NCBI GenBank assembly: GCA_948735595.1
Contig: CAPXSA010000026.1
Span: forward strand, 4,337 to 68,336
Direction: 5' to 3'
DNA length: 64,000 nucleotides
DNA from: an uncultured Clostridia bacterium
GTDB taxonomy: Bacteria; Bacillota; Clostridia; TANB77; CAG-508
The translations under genes and the position numbers were made by a program. The notes beneath the pieces are model-generated. The model ran no database searches. It was not told the origin of the DNA and saw only the letters and a list, made by a program, of their open reading frames with translations. Shown piece by piece: positions 53,971-62,858 of this stretch; the stretch's first letter is position 1, and the number at the start of each line of letters is the position of its first letter.

Positions 53971-55227
53971 ATGGAAAAAGTAATTGGTTTAGTAATGGCA
54001 GCAGGGGTAGATGACAGAATGAAATCTAAAAAATCAAAATTAGCACAAGAATTATATGGAAAGGCTGTTATTAAAAGAGTAGTAGATTCTTTCAAAAAAG
54101 CAGGAATTGAAGAAGTAGCAGTTATTGTAGGAGAAAATAAAGAAGAAATAGAAAATATTTTAAAAGATGAAGTAACTTATCTTCATCAAGAAAGATGTTT
54201 AGGAACAGGGCATGCGATTATGCAAGCTGTTAGTTATTTAGAAGGCAAACAAGGAAGAGTAGTAATTGCAAATGGTAATATTCCACTTATTACCCCAAAA
54301 ACAATTCAAACAGTAGTAGAAAAGTCAGAAAATGAGGAAGAAGCTGCTACTATTTTAACAGGTATCATTAGTGAACCAACAGGATATGGAAGAATTATTA
54401 GAAGAGATAACAAAATAGAAGAAATTGTAGAAGAAAAAGAAGCCACAGAAGCAGAGAAAAAAATATTGGAAGTAAATGCGGGGCTATATTGTTTTGAAAT
54501 TTCAAAATTATTGGAAATTATCGGAAAATTACAACAAAGTAGTATAGGGCTATATTATTTAACAGATGTTATTAAAATGTTCCATACTAAGGACTTCAAA
54601 GTAGGAGGCGTATTAGTAGAAGATAATACTGAAATTTTAAGTTTAAATACGAAAACCCAATTAGAGATGCTTACCAGAATTTTAAGAATTCGTATCAACA
54701 CCATGCATATGAATAATGGTGTTACCATTGAAGATGTCAATAGTACTTACATATATGAAGATGTAGAAATTGGAATAGATACAGTCATTCATCCTAATAC
54801 GACTATTAAATCAGGTGTTATTATTGGAGAAGAGTGTAACATTGGACCCAATGCCTATATTAGAGAAGGCTGCAAGCTAGCTAACAAAGTGAAAGTAGGA
54901 AGCTTTGTAGAAATCAAAAAAGCTATTATCGGAGAAGGTTCAAAAGTACCACACTTGTCTTATATGGGAGATTGTGAAATTGGAACAAAATGTAATATTG
55001 GTTGTGGAACCATTACTTGCAACTATGACGGAAAAAATAAACATAAAACAAAAATTGGTGACAATTGTTTCATCGGTTCAAATGTTAACTTAGTGGCACC
55101 AGTTAATATTGGAGACCATACATTAATTGCAGCAGGATCAACGATTACAGAAGATGTACCAGCAGAGAGTTTAGGAATTGCAAGACAAAGACAAACCAAC
55201 AAAGAAAGATGGAACCAAGGAAAATAA
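53971..55227 (+). CDS. glmU: GlmU-like protein with degenerate uridylyltransferase site
   Basis: N-terminal nucleotidyltransferase-like domain and C-terminal left-handed beta-helix acetyltransferase (hexapeptides from about 250; catalytic-type HLSYMGDCEIG and GTITCNYDGKNKHKT). Normal GlmU makes GlcNAc-1-P and then UDP-GlcNAc. Here the nucleotide loop reads AAGVDDRMKS in place of the usual AAGxGTRMKS, and the metal-binding GD of xxGDxPLI is NGNIPLI (Asn103). 418 residues, shorter than the usual 450-460. The acetyltransferase looks intact. Start ATG 53971 by RBS AAGGAGAG. Confidence 0.85.
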   Translation: MEKVIGLVMAAGVDDRMKSKKSKLAQELYGKAVIKRVVDSFKKAGIEEVAVIVGENKEEIENILKDEVTYLHQERCLGTGHAIMQAVSYLEGKQGRVVIANGNIPLITPKTIQTVVEKSENEEEAATILTGIISEPTGYGRIIRRDNKIEEIVEEKEATEAEKKILEVNAGLYCFEISKLLEIIGKLQQSSIGLYYLTDVIKMFHTKDFKVGGVLVEDNTEILSLNTKTQLEMLTRILRIRINTMHMNNGVTIEDVNSTYIYEDVEIGIDTVIHPNTTIKSGVIIGEECNIGPNAYIREGCKLANKVKVGSFVEIKKAIIGEGSKVPHLSYMGDCEIGTKCNIGCGTITCNYDGKNKHKTKIGDNCFIGSNVNLVAPVNIGDHTLIAAGSTITEDVPAESLGIARQRQTNKERWNQGK

Positions 55228-55229
55228 GT

Positions 55230-55302
55230 GTTAGTTTGGGGACGTATGTCTAACCAACGAAAGCGAAGCTTTTGTTGGTTAGACATACGTCCCTAAACTG
55301 AC
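55230..55302. repeat. Long palindromic repeat of the GGGGACG family
   Basis: 35-base arms (55230-55264 with 55268-55302) around GAA; four mismatches, several of G-U kind. Ends TTAGTTTGGGGACG / CGTCCCTAAACTGAC, as in other copies. Also acts as a strong hairpin between convergent glmU and the holin-like gene. Confidence 0.85.
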
Positions 55303-55319
55303 GCGAACGAAATAATGTG

Positions 55320-55697
55320 TTATTGTTGTTCGCCAGGTAGAAAATAATCTACAACACCGTATACTAATGCACCAATAATAGCAGCCATCCAAGAAACCGT
55401 ATAACCTGCTACGAAGTATTGAGTAACATATAGTACAACTGCAGAAAGTACAAAACCTACAAATCCTTTACCAAAAGAACTTGCATGTAAACCAGTGAAT
55501 TTTGTGATTAAATAATCAATAACAGTAAGAACAATAGCAGCAGCTGCTAATGACCATATGTTATTAATTTGAAATCCTGGTGTGAAGAATGCGGTAATAG
55601 CAAGAACAACGGCAGCTGTTACTAATCTACCAATAATTTGCCATACCATTCCTTTTGAATTGGATCTGGTTTGTGTGTTTGTATTATTATCTGACAT
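55320..55697 (-). CDS. Phage holin family (PF04020-like) membrane protein
   Basis: 125 residues: Asn/Thr-rich cytoplasmic start, four membrane helices (WQIIGRLVTAAVVLAITAFF, IWSLAAAAIVLTVIDYLITK, GFVGFVLSAVVLYVTQYFVA, WMAAIIGALVYGVVDYF). Small family named after phage holins but common in chromosomes. RBS AAGGAGG. Confidence 0.85.
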   Translation of the reverse strand: MSDNNTNTQTRSNSKGMVWQIIGRLVTAAVVLAITAFFTPGFQINNIWSLAAAAIVLTVIDYLITKFTGLHASSFGKGFVGFVLSAVVLYVTQYFVAGYTVSWMAAIIGALVYGVVDYFLPGEQQ

Positions 55698-55860
55698 AAT
55701 TAAAACCTCCTTGATTTAAGTGTAAAGAACAATGATGTTTGTGTTTCTAATTGTATTATGAGCAAAAAATAAAAATTTATTCAAAACAAGTTGAATAGAT
55801 TTTATTTTTTTGGGTTAAAATCAGTAATGAAGAGTTTTAATAAAATTTTAGGAGAAAAAA

Positions 55861-56535
55861 ATGTTAATTACACTAATTAGAAGTATTATTTTATACATAA
55901 TTGTTTTAATTGTTATGAGGCTCATGGGAAAACGAGAAATCGGACAATTGCAACCATTTGAACTTGCTATTTCTATTATGATAGCAGACTTAGCAGCTAT
56001 TCCTATGTCAGATACAGGAATTCCTATTACAAATGGTATTATTCCCATTTTAGGATTATTAATCATGCATTTATTAATTTCTTTAATTAATATGAAAAGT
56101 GTTAAAATGAGAGAATTAATGTGTGGAAGACCAACTATTTTAATCTATCGAGGAAGAATTGATGAGAAAGCTTTAAAGAAGGAAAGATTTACCATTAATG
56201 AATTAGAAGAAAGATTAAGAGATAATAGTGTTTTTAATTTGGGTGATGTAGAATATGCGATTCTAGAGACAAGTGGTCAAGTAACAGTTATTCAAAAACC
56301 AAATAAAAGAACGACTATTCCAGAAGATTTCAACATCATGCCAGAATATGAAGGAATTGCCTATGACTTAGTGGTAGATGGAAAAATTATGAAAGAAAAT
56401 TTGAGAAAAATAGAAAAAGATGAGGATTGGCTTAGAAAAGAAGTAAGCAAATTTCATATTAGTCCAGAAAATGCTTTAATTGTTACTTATGATGGAAAAG
56501 GACAAATTTTTTGCCAAGCAAAAGAACAATCTTAA
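55861..56535 (+). CDS. DUF421 (YetF-like) membrane protein
   Basis: 224 residues: three membrane helices, the signature RLMGKREIGQLQPFELAISI, then cytoplasmic DUF421 domain RPTILIYRGRIDEKALKKER and DNSVFNLGDVEYAILETSG. YetF-like proteins are spore/vegetative membrane proteins of unclear function. RBS AGGAGAAA. Confidence 0.9.
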   Translation: MLITLIRSIILYIIVLIVMRLMGKREIGQLQPFELAISIMIADLAAIPMSDTGIPITNGIIPILGLLIMHLLISLINMKSVKMRELMCGRPTILIYRGRIDEKALKKERFTINELEERLRDNSVFNLGDVEYAILETSGQVTVIQKPNKRTTIPEDFNIMPEYEGIAYDLVVDGKIMKENLRKIEKDEDWLRKEVSKFHISPENALIVTYDGKGQIFCQAKEQS

Positions 56536-56568
56536 GAAGTGGGAGGATATGAATTAGAGGTGAAAGGA

Positions 56569-56958
56569 ATGTATAAAGAATTGGTAATTAGTATTATTGT
56601 CATTGCTTTAGTAGTAATAGGTAATATTATTACGCAAAATAATACAATTGAAGCGGTTAATCAAATAAGTGGAGAATTAACGCTACTAAGACAAGAAATG
56701 GAGAAAGAAAATGCAGACCAAGAGAAATCTAGGAAACAAATGAAAAAAGTAGAAGAGGTATGGGAAGAAAAATATGAGAAAATGGCATTTTATATAGAGC
56801 ACAATGAATTAGAAAAAGTGCAAACAGAACTTACGAAATTAAAAGCAGATATTCATATGGAGGAATATGCTCAAGGAGTGGAAAACTTAGAAAGTTGTAT
56901 TTTTATTCTTGAGCATATTAAGGATAAGAGTGCTTTAAAAATTGTCAATATATTTTGA
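56569..56958 (+). CDS. DUF4363 membrane protein
   Basis: 129 residues: membrane anchor KELVISIIVIALVVIGNIIT, then a helical coiled-coil domain (EVWEEKYEKMAFYIEHNELE, ILEHIKDKSALKIVNIF). Usually next to YetF-type DUF421 genes, as here. ATG 56569 follows GAGGTG; the frame is open to GTG 56539. TGA stop. Confidence 0.85.
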   Translation: MYKELVISIIVIALVVIGNIITQNNTIEAVNQISGELTLLRQEMEKENADQEKSRKQMKKVEEVWEEKYEKMAFYIEHNELEKVQTELTKLKADIHMEEYAQGVENLESCIFILEHIKDKSALKIVNIF

Positions 56959-56967
56959 GTTAATAAA

Positions 56968-57708
56968 TTACATTAAATTTTGCATAGTATAATAACCAAT
57001 CTTCTGCTTTACTAAGAATTTTGTGGCTTTGATAGCGCCTTCTGCGAAAATAGTTCTAGAATGAGCAGTATGTTTGATTTCTAAAGTTTCATTAGGAGAG
57101 AAAAAAAGAACAGAATGTTCACCAACAATATTTCCACCACGAATACTAGAAAATCCGATTTCTCTTGGATTTCTTTTTTCTCGTTTTTGCATACGATTAA
57201 ACTCATAAATATAGGAACCTTCCGCATTGATACTATTTGCTAGTAAAAGAGCAGTCCCACTTGGGCTATCTTTTTTTTGATTATGATGTGTTTCTACAAT
57301 TTCAATATCTGCTTCTGGTAATTTTTGAGAAAGTTCAGCAATGATTTGGCTGACAAGAGTAATTTCATAAGACATATTACTAGATTGGAAAATAGGGATT
57401 TGCACAGAGGCATCTAAGATTTCATTTTGCTGTTCTTTGGTAAACCCTGTAGTGGCTATAACCATAGGAATATGGTGAGACATACAATAAGGCAAAAGAA
57501 AAATGGTAGATTCAGGAGCAGAAAAGTCAATAATTACATTAGGCAGTTCTGAAAACAATTTTATATCAGAATAGATAGGATAGGAAGAATTAGATCTGGG
57601 GTGACTGTCTAATCCTCCTACTAAATTCATGTCCTCTTCTTGTAAAACTAGTTTAGCAACTTCATTTCCCATTTTTCCACAAATACCATTGATTAAAACA
57701 TTTATCAT
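56968..57708 (-). CDS. dapB: 4-Hydroxy-tetrahydrodipicolinate reductase
   Basis: NAD(P)H-dependent DapB of lysine/diaminopimelate synthesis. VLINGICGKMGNEVAK, VIIDFSAPEST, IATTGFTKEQ and VETHHNQKKDSPSGTAL (proton donor and substrate residues). 246 residues. It is read leftward with dapA and asd further on, in separate units. Confidence 0.95.
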   Translation of the reverse strand: MINVLINGICGKMGNEVAKLVLQEEDMNLVGGLDSHPRSNSSYPIYSDIKLFSELPNVIIDFSAPESTIFLLPYCMSHHIPMVIATTGFTKEQQNEILDASVQIPIFQSSNMSYEITLVSQIIAELSQKLPEADIEIVETHHNQKKDSPSGTALLLANSINAEGSYIYEFNRMQKREKRNPREIGFSSIRGGNIVGEHSVLFFSPNETLEIKHTAHSRTIFAEGAIKATKFLVKQKIGYYTMQNLM

Positions 57709-57826
57709 TTTTTACACCTTCTTGGTTATATCATATGTTGTAATATGCTAATATATGAATGTATACATATGAGATGCTCTTCTGCATATGAACTGATAAA
57801 ATATGTGCAGAAAGCAAAGAAAAATT

Positions 57827-57863
57827 AAAGGCCTATATGATTAAAAAAATTCATATAGGCTTT
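57827..57863. terminator. Bidirectional terminator
   Basis: AAAGGCCTATATGA pairs with TCATATAGGCTTT; serves the leftward HD-domain gene. Confidence 0.85.
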
Positions 57864-57870
57864 AATATCA

Positions 57871-58449
57871 TTAAACAATTCTAAAGATAATCAAACTTAA
57901 AAACACATAAGCATATTTATATAATTTCTTAGTATGTAATAATTTTCTCAAATAACAAAATGTTTCTCTACAAGCACTATATTTATCCGCAAAAGTTACA
58001 ACCACAGTTTCTTTAAAATGAGGAAACTGAATGGTAACAGGCCACATATGATTGACAATAACATCTTGCTCAATTGCATTCAAATTAAAAATTTCTTTGG
58101 CATTTTTTAGTGCAACTTTAGGATGTAAGAAAGCATGTTGACTGGTCCACTTTTTATCAGGCTTTTCATGATTATGCCAATCATATAAAAATAGGTCATG
58201 TAACATAGCACCACGAGTAGCAGAGACATAATCCAAATGGAAAAACTTACACGTTAAGTAGGTATAATAAGAAACTTGCATACAATGCCTATAACAAGAA
58301 GTATCAGCATGCTGATTAAAATTTTTCATTTGTTTCACTGTTGGGTGTTCTGCTAAATCTTGAATAATATTCATAAACTCATCATAACGACATATATTAT
58401 TTTTAGTATCGTTATTTTCTAAATTTTTTTCCAATGTATGGTTTAACAT
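57871..58449 (-). CDS. HD-domain phosphohydrolase-like protein
   Basis: 192 residues: H-TSCYRHCMQVSYYTY, MLHDLFLYDWHNH, KVALKNAKEI and DVIVNHMWPV are the metal-binding HD steps. Specific substrate unknown. ATG 58449 after AAAAGGAG; TTG 58452 also possible. Confidence 0.85.
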   Translation of the reverse strand: MLNHTLEKNLENNDTKNNICRYDEFMNIIQDLAEHPTVKQMKNFNQHADTSCYRHCMQVSYYTYLTCKFFHLDYVSATRGAMLHDLFLYDWHNHEKPDKKWTSQHAFLHPKVALKNAKEIFNLNAIEQDVIVNHMWPVTIQFPHFKETVVVTFADKYSACRETFCYLRKLLHTKKLYKYAYVFLSLIIFRIV

Positions 58450-58571
58450 CAATTTAAACTCCTTTTTCTAGGATAGGAATTTAAAATAAATATTTTAAAC
58501 TCTTACTTCATTATATCATATTATCTCGAAAATAGAAATAATTTAAGGAAATTTTAAGGTTTATGTAGAAA

Positions 58572-59456
58572 CTAGATTAGCTTAAATTTTCTTAATTCAT
58601 CTTCTAGATGATGCCCATTAGTAGCTGACATAGGAATAAGAGGTAATCTAGGTAAGCCCACTTGATATCCCATTTTATTCAGAGCGAATTTTACAGGAAT
58701 AGGATTTACTTCACTAAATAAAGAAGAGATAAGAGGAATAGCCTTTACTTGAGAGTCTTTTGCTAAAGTAAAATTACCACTTAAGTAATCAAATACCATA
58801 TTATGAACAAACTTAGGGGCAAGATTAGAAAGCACAGAGATGACCCCAATACCACCTAAAGACAAAATAGGAAGGGTTTGGTCATCATTGCCCGAATAAA
58901 TCCATAAATTCTCACCACATAAATGAGCAATTTTGGCTACTTGCGAAATATCACCACTAGCCTCTTTTATTCCAATAATATTGGAAATCTTAGAAAGTTC
59001 TAAACAAGTTTCTGGTAGAATATTTACACCAGTTCGACTTGGCACATTGTATAGAATAATAGGAAGGGTGACACTTTTGGCAATTTCTGAGTAATGCGCA
59101 ACAAGACCTGCTTGTGTGGTTTTATTGTAATAAGGAGTGACTAATAATAAACCATCCACACCAACGCTTTCAGCATACTGAGAAAGAAAAATAGCCTCTT
59201 TTGTATTATTTCCACCAGTACCTGCAATAACAGGGATCCTTTTATGTACAGTTTGAACTGTAAATTCAATTGTTTTTTTCTTTTCTGCTAAAGACATGGT
59301 AGAGGACTCACCAGTAGTACCACAGATAATAATACTATCAGCACCTTGATCCACTTGAAATTCTAACAGTTTTTTCAATTCTTCAAAATTAACACCATCT
59401 TTTGTAAAAGGGGTAACTAAAGCAGTGCCACAACCAATAAACAGACTTTTCTTCAA
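58572..59456 (-). CDS. dapA: 4-Hydroxy-tetrahydrodipicolinate synthase
   Basis: Condenses pyruvate and aspartate semialdehyde. Schiff-base Lys in IIGIKEASGDI, ICGTTGESSTM and ILYNVPSRTGVNI are intact. 294 residues. RBS AAGGAGG. The HD-domain gene lies between it and dapB. Confidence 0.96.
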   Translation of the reverse strand: MKKSLFIGCGTALVTPFTKDGVNFEELKKLLEFQVDQGADSIIICGTTGESSTMSLAEKKKTIEFTVQTVHKRIPVIAGTGGNNTKEAIFLSQYAESVGVDGLLLVTPYYNKTTQAGLVAHYSEIAKSVTLPIILYNVPSRTGVNILPETCLELSKISNIIGIKEASGDISQVAKIAHLCGENLWIYSGNDDQTLPILSLGGIGVISVLSNLAPKFVHNMVFDYLSGNFTLAKDSQVKAIPLISSLFSEVNPIPVKFALNKMGYQVGLPRLPLIPMSATNGHHLEDELRKFKLI

Positions 59457-59627
59457 AATAAAACCTCCTTATATTTAAAGTAAAATAGCTAAACTAATGT
59501 ATAATATGAAATAAAGTGGTTTTATGATAATTATTTTTTTGATATACTTATAGTAAAGAGAATGATATAATGTAATCAATAAAATTAAAAAAGGAAATAC
59601 TTACAAAAGGGGGAAGGTACAAAGAAG

Positions 59628-60533
59628 ATGAGAGGAAATCAAGCTGAGGAATATATTAGAAGAAGCAAATTTTTTCAAAATAAAAGAATAGAAATAAAAC
59701 CTTTACAAAAAATTCAAAACTTAAATTGGACATTTTTAGTGACAGATTTAGAAAGTCAAATACAATATCGTGTTAAGACAGAAAAAGAAAAAAATGAAAA
59801 AGAGATAAAAGTATTTCAGTTTTTACAACAATTTGAAAAACAAGATTGGATGCCAAAAATCATTACAACAGAAGATGAAAACGGTTTAATGATTACACCA
59901 TTTATAAAAGGAGAGACCTTGAATAATACTACAGAAATACAACCTAATGATGTAACAAAAATAGGAGAAAACTTGTATAGAAAGATAAAACAGATTCATT
60001 CTATTGAATATGTACCTTATGATATTGAAGAGCAAAAACAATATTCTAATTGGTATAAATTAATAAAAAATCAATATGACGAGTATTTAACTAAAATAGT
60101 GGAAATTGGTTTTTTAGATGAAGCAGAAAAAAGAAAAATAGAAGGCTTTATAGAAAGTTTGCGATCAGAACTAGAAGAAGTAAAGACTACTTTTGTTCAT
60201 GCTGACTTAAAGGGAGCAAATATTGTTTACCAAAAAGAAAATAATCAAGTATTTCCAATTGATTTTGAAGTATGTTTTGTAGGAGACCCAGATTTTGACT
60301 GGGCAAGAATTATTTTACAAACTGATAAGAAAATAGCAGGAATTGATTTATCTATATATCAAAGCTGTTTAAATTGTAATAGAGAAAAAATGGAGGCTTT
60401 CCGAAAGACAGATAAATATTTGTTATACTATTTAAAAGTTTTAATAGAATGGTATGTATTAGATGCTGTAAAGATAGGTGAAATATCGGAAACACCGAAG
60501 ACAGAAATAAAGAGAATTTTGAAAGAAATATAG
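59628..60533 (+). CDS. Aminoglycoside phosphotransferase-fold kinase
   Basis: 301 residues with Brenner motif VHADLKGANIVYQ and metal-binding PIDFEVCFVGDPDFDWARI. Similar to choline/APH-like kinases; no evidence it gives antibiotic resistance. RBS AAAGGGGGAAGG at 11 bases. Confidence 0.82.
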   Translation: MRGNQAEEYIRRSKFFQNKRIEIKPLQKIQNLNWTFLVTDLESQIQYRVKTEKEKNEKEIKVFQFLQQFEKQDWMPKIITTEDENGLMITPFIKGETLNNTTEIQPNDVTKIGENLYRKIKQIHSIEYVPYDIEEQKQYSNWYKLIKNQYDEYLTKIVEIGFLDEAEKRKIEGFIESLRSELEEVKTTFVHADLKGANIVYQKENNQVFPIDFEVCFVGDPDFDWARIILQTDKKIAGIDLSIYQSCLNCNREKMEAFRKTDKYLLYYLKVLIEWYVLDAVKIGEISETPKTEIKRILKEI

Positions 60534-60674
60534 GGTGGAGGCGAAAATCAAAAACTAACCTTGAAAATGTAAACTAATTATGTTATAATATAAAAAGCGT
60601 TCTGTAGAAAAATCTACTAGCAAATGTGCAGAAGTAGAAACTTGGTTACTAAAAAGAATAAAAGAGGTGGTAAG

Positions 60675-60992
60675 ATGGCGACTTATACGGAAAAGGGGCG
60701 GACAATTGAAGTAGAACAAGTAGCCAACTTGAGCAAAGCAGAAGTTAGGATGTTCTTCTATTTTTTGACTAGAAAGGCAGGATGCTTTTCAGAGAAAAAG
60801 CAAAGAAAATTTAAAGCATACTTTGAATTGGGAACAATGCCAGAAGAGATGGGGATGATTACCAAAAAAGGAAACCAGGCATTTTGTATTAGAGAAACAC
60901 ATCCTGGTTACTATATCGTCTACATGTCAAAAAATGAAGAATGTGCCTTATGCTGCTGGATTAAAAAGATAGTGGCAGCAGTAAAAAAGTAA
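60675..60992 (+). CDS. Uncharacterised small protein with one in-frame CGG codon
   Basis: 105 residues: MATYTEKGRTIEVEQVANLS..., Lys/Phe-rich middle (EVRMFFYFLTRKAGCFSEKK) and a Cys-rich amphipathic end (NEECALCCWIKKIVAAVKK). No family recognised. Codon 9 at 60699-60701 is CGG read as an ordinary triplet; a +1 shift would meet TAG at once. It is the only convincing intact-gene CGG in the window. ATG with AGAGGTGG. Confidence 0.65.
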   Translation: MATYTEKGRTIEVEQVANLSKAEVRMFFYFLTRKAGCFSEKKQRKFKAYFELGTMPEEMGMITKKGNQAFCIRETHPGYYIVYMSKNEECALCCWIKKIVAAVKK

Positions 60993-61003
60993 CAAGGAAA
61001 AGC

Positions 61004-61046
61004 AAAAAGAGAACATCAGCTAATATGGCGGGTGTTCTCTTTTTGT
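61004..61046 (+). terminator. Terminator
   Basis: AAAAAGAGAACA pairs with TGTTCTCTTTTT over a loop of 16-18 bases. Confidence 0.88.
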
Positions 61047-61068
61047 TACACAAGTTCCAAGTGTAATG

Positions 61069-62010
61069 CTATTTTAAAAATCCATTAATAATTTGTTCTT
61101 CAGCTTCAGCTTCAGTTAAACCAAGAGACATGAGTTTAATAATTTGTTCTCCTGCAATTTTTCCAATAGCAGCTTCATGAACTAAACTAGCATCAATATC
61201 ATTAGCAATGATTTGAGGAGTAGAGATTACTTTTGCCTTATCCATAATGATAGCATCGCATTCTACATGACCAAAGCATTTTGTATTACCATTTACATTA
61301 GAAATAAATTCTTGCACAGAATGGTCACGAGCAATAGAACGAGAAGCAACATGTACACTAGAGTTTTCTCCATTTAAGTTTACATCAAAAATAGTTTTAG
61401 CTGTTTGATTACCTGCTGTCATAATACGTTCGGTAATGACTAAATTACTATTAGGTCCAAGTTCCCCTTTTGTTTCACGAATAGTTGAAGTAACTCCTTT
61501 AATCTGTACAGTTTCCATTTCTAAGTTACTACCATCTTCTAAATAGACAATGGTTTGAGGATTTAAAATTTTGTCTCCAGTACCTTCGCCTTCACCATAA
61601 TGCTTTTCAATATATTTTACTCTGCTATTCTTTGCTAGATGGAAAGTATGAATCCCATCATGCTCTGCTGTTTCACAAGAGGTATTGTGGATACCACAAC
61701 CTGCAATAATAACAACATCTGCATTTTCACCAATATAGAAATCGTTATATACCACGTCATTAAAACCACCTTGAGTTAAAATAACTGGAATATGGACACT
61801 TTCATTTTTGGCATTAGGTTTAATGATAATATCAATACCCGGCTTATCCTTTTTCGTAATAATGTCAATGTTAGCTGTTGTTTTTCTAGCAATACCTTTG
61901 CCATTTTCACGAATATTGTAAGCACCCATAGGTGTTTTCTCAATATCAGCAATTGATTTTAGTAAATTCATTTCAATGGCATCCAATTTATTTTCAATTT
62001 CGTCACTCAT
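61069..62010 (-). CDS. smsB: SufB/SufD-type iron-sulfur scaffold (SmsB-like)
   Basis: 313 residues, a short SufBD protein: beta-helix core with AGCGIHNTSCETAEHDGIHT, EKHYGEGEGTGDKILNPQT, HVECDAIIMDKAKVISTPQI and VHEAAIGKIAGEQII. With SufC it makes the minimal SMS/SUF assembly pair described for anaerobes; no sufS, sufU or sufE is in view. ATG overlaps the smsC stop by one base. Leftward. Confidence 0.9.
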   Translation of the reverse strand: MSDEIENKLDAIEMNLLKSIADIEKTPMGAYNIRENGKGIARKTTANIDIITKKDKPGIDIIIKPNAKNESVHIPVILTQGGFNDVVYNDFYIGENADVVIIAGCGIHNTSCETAEHDGIHTFHLAKNSRVKYIEKHYGEGEGTGDKILNPQTIVYLEDGSNLEMETVQIKGVTSTIRETKGELGPNSNLVITERIMTAGNQTAKTIFDVNLNGENSSVHVASRSIARDHSVQEFISNVNGNTKCFGHVECDAIIMDKAKVISTPQIIANDIDASLVHEAAIGKIAGEQIIKLMSLGLTEAEAEEQIINGFLK

Positions 62011-62738
62011 TATTTGTTACCCCCTTTATCAAGCATAACTTTACAAGGTCTTGCCGTTTGTTTAAGAAGAAGCGGTAATACATCTTCTTTTTGGCCAACA
62101 GCTGTAATTTCTCCATCAGCGAGTAACACAATTTCATCAGAAATATTTAAGATTTTTTCTTGATGTGAAATGATAACAATAGAAGAATTTTGAATTTCAC
62201 TGTGCATTTTTTCAAACACACTAATTAAGCTATTAAAACTCCAAAGATCAATTCCTGCTTCAGGTTCATCAAAGACGGTAAGCTTTGATTTCTTAGCTGC
62301 AAGCATTGCAATTTCAATACGTTTTAATTCTCCGCCAGAAAGTGAACCACTGATTTCACGATTTAAGTAATCTTTAGCACATAAGCCAACATCAGATAAA
62401 TAGTCACAAGCTTCGGAAAGTTTTAAACTATTTCCTGCAGAAATTTCAATTAAGTCTTTTACAGTTAAACCTTTAAATCTAACTGGTTGCTGAAAAGCAA
62501 AGCCAATACCAAGTTTGGCTCTTTCTGTAATATTTTTATGAGTAATATCTTGTCCATCTAATAAAATGGTGCCAGAATCAGGTGATAAGATACCCATGAT
62601 AATTTTGGCAAGTGTAGATTTACCAGAGCCATTAGGACCAGTAATTGCAACTAGCTTGCTGTTATCTATTTTTAAATTAATATGATTTAATATTTGTTTG
62701 TTATCTCTTGCAAAAGAGATATCATTTAGTTCTAACAT
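62010..62738 (-). CDS. smsC: SufC/SmsC iron-sulfur assembly ATPase
   Basis: 242 residues: Walker A ITGPNGSGKSTLAKI, FAFQQPVRFKGLTV (Q-loop), signature GSLSGGELKRIEIAM, Walker B FDEPEAGIDLWSF. ABC ATPase working with the SufB-like neighbour. RBS AAGGAGGTCATATG. Confidence 0.93.
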   Translation of the reverse strand: MLELNDISFARDNKQILNHINLKIDNSKLVAITGPNGSGKSTLAKIIMGILSPDSGTILLDGQDITHKNITERAKLGIGFAFQQPVRFKGLTVKDLIEISAGNSLKLSEACDYLSDVGLCAKDYLNREISGSLSGGELKRIEIAMLAAKKSKLTVFDEPEAGIDLWSFNSLISVFEKMHSEIQNSSIVIISHQEKILNISDEIVLLADGEITAVGQKEDVLPLLLKQTARPCKVMLDKGGNK

Positions 62739-62858
62739 ATGACCTCCTTTTTTAGCAAATCAATTTTAACATAAAATGCAAGAAAATACAACAAAAAATG
62801 AGAGTTCCTATTTTAGGACACCCTCAATGTATTTTATCAAGAACTAAAAAATACATTT

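Noticed and set aside
57709..57826. Lysine riboswitch or T-box upstream of dapB/dapA
   Set aside because: The leaders of dapB, dapA and asd are short and lack recognisable lysine-box or T-box motifs; only small AT-rich hairpins (TTCTGCATAT/ATATGTGCAGAA) are present.
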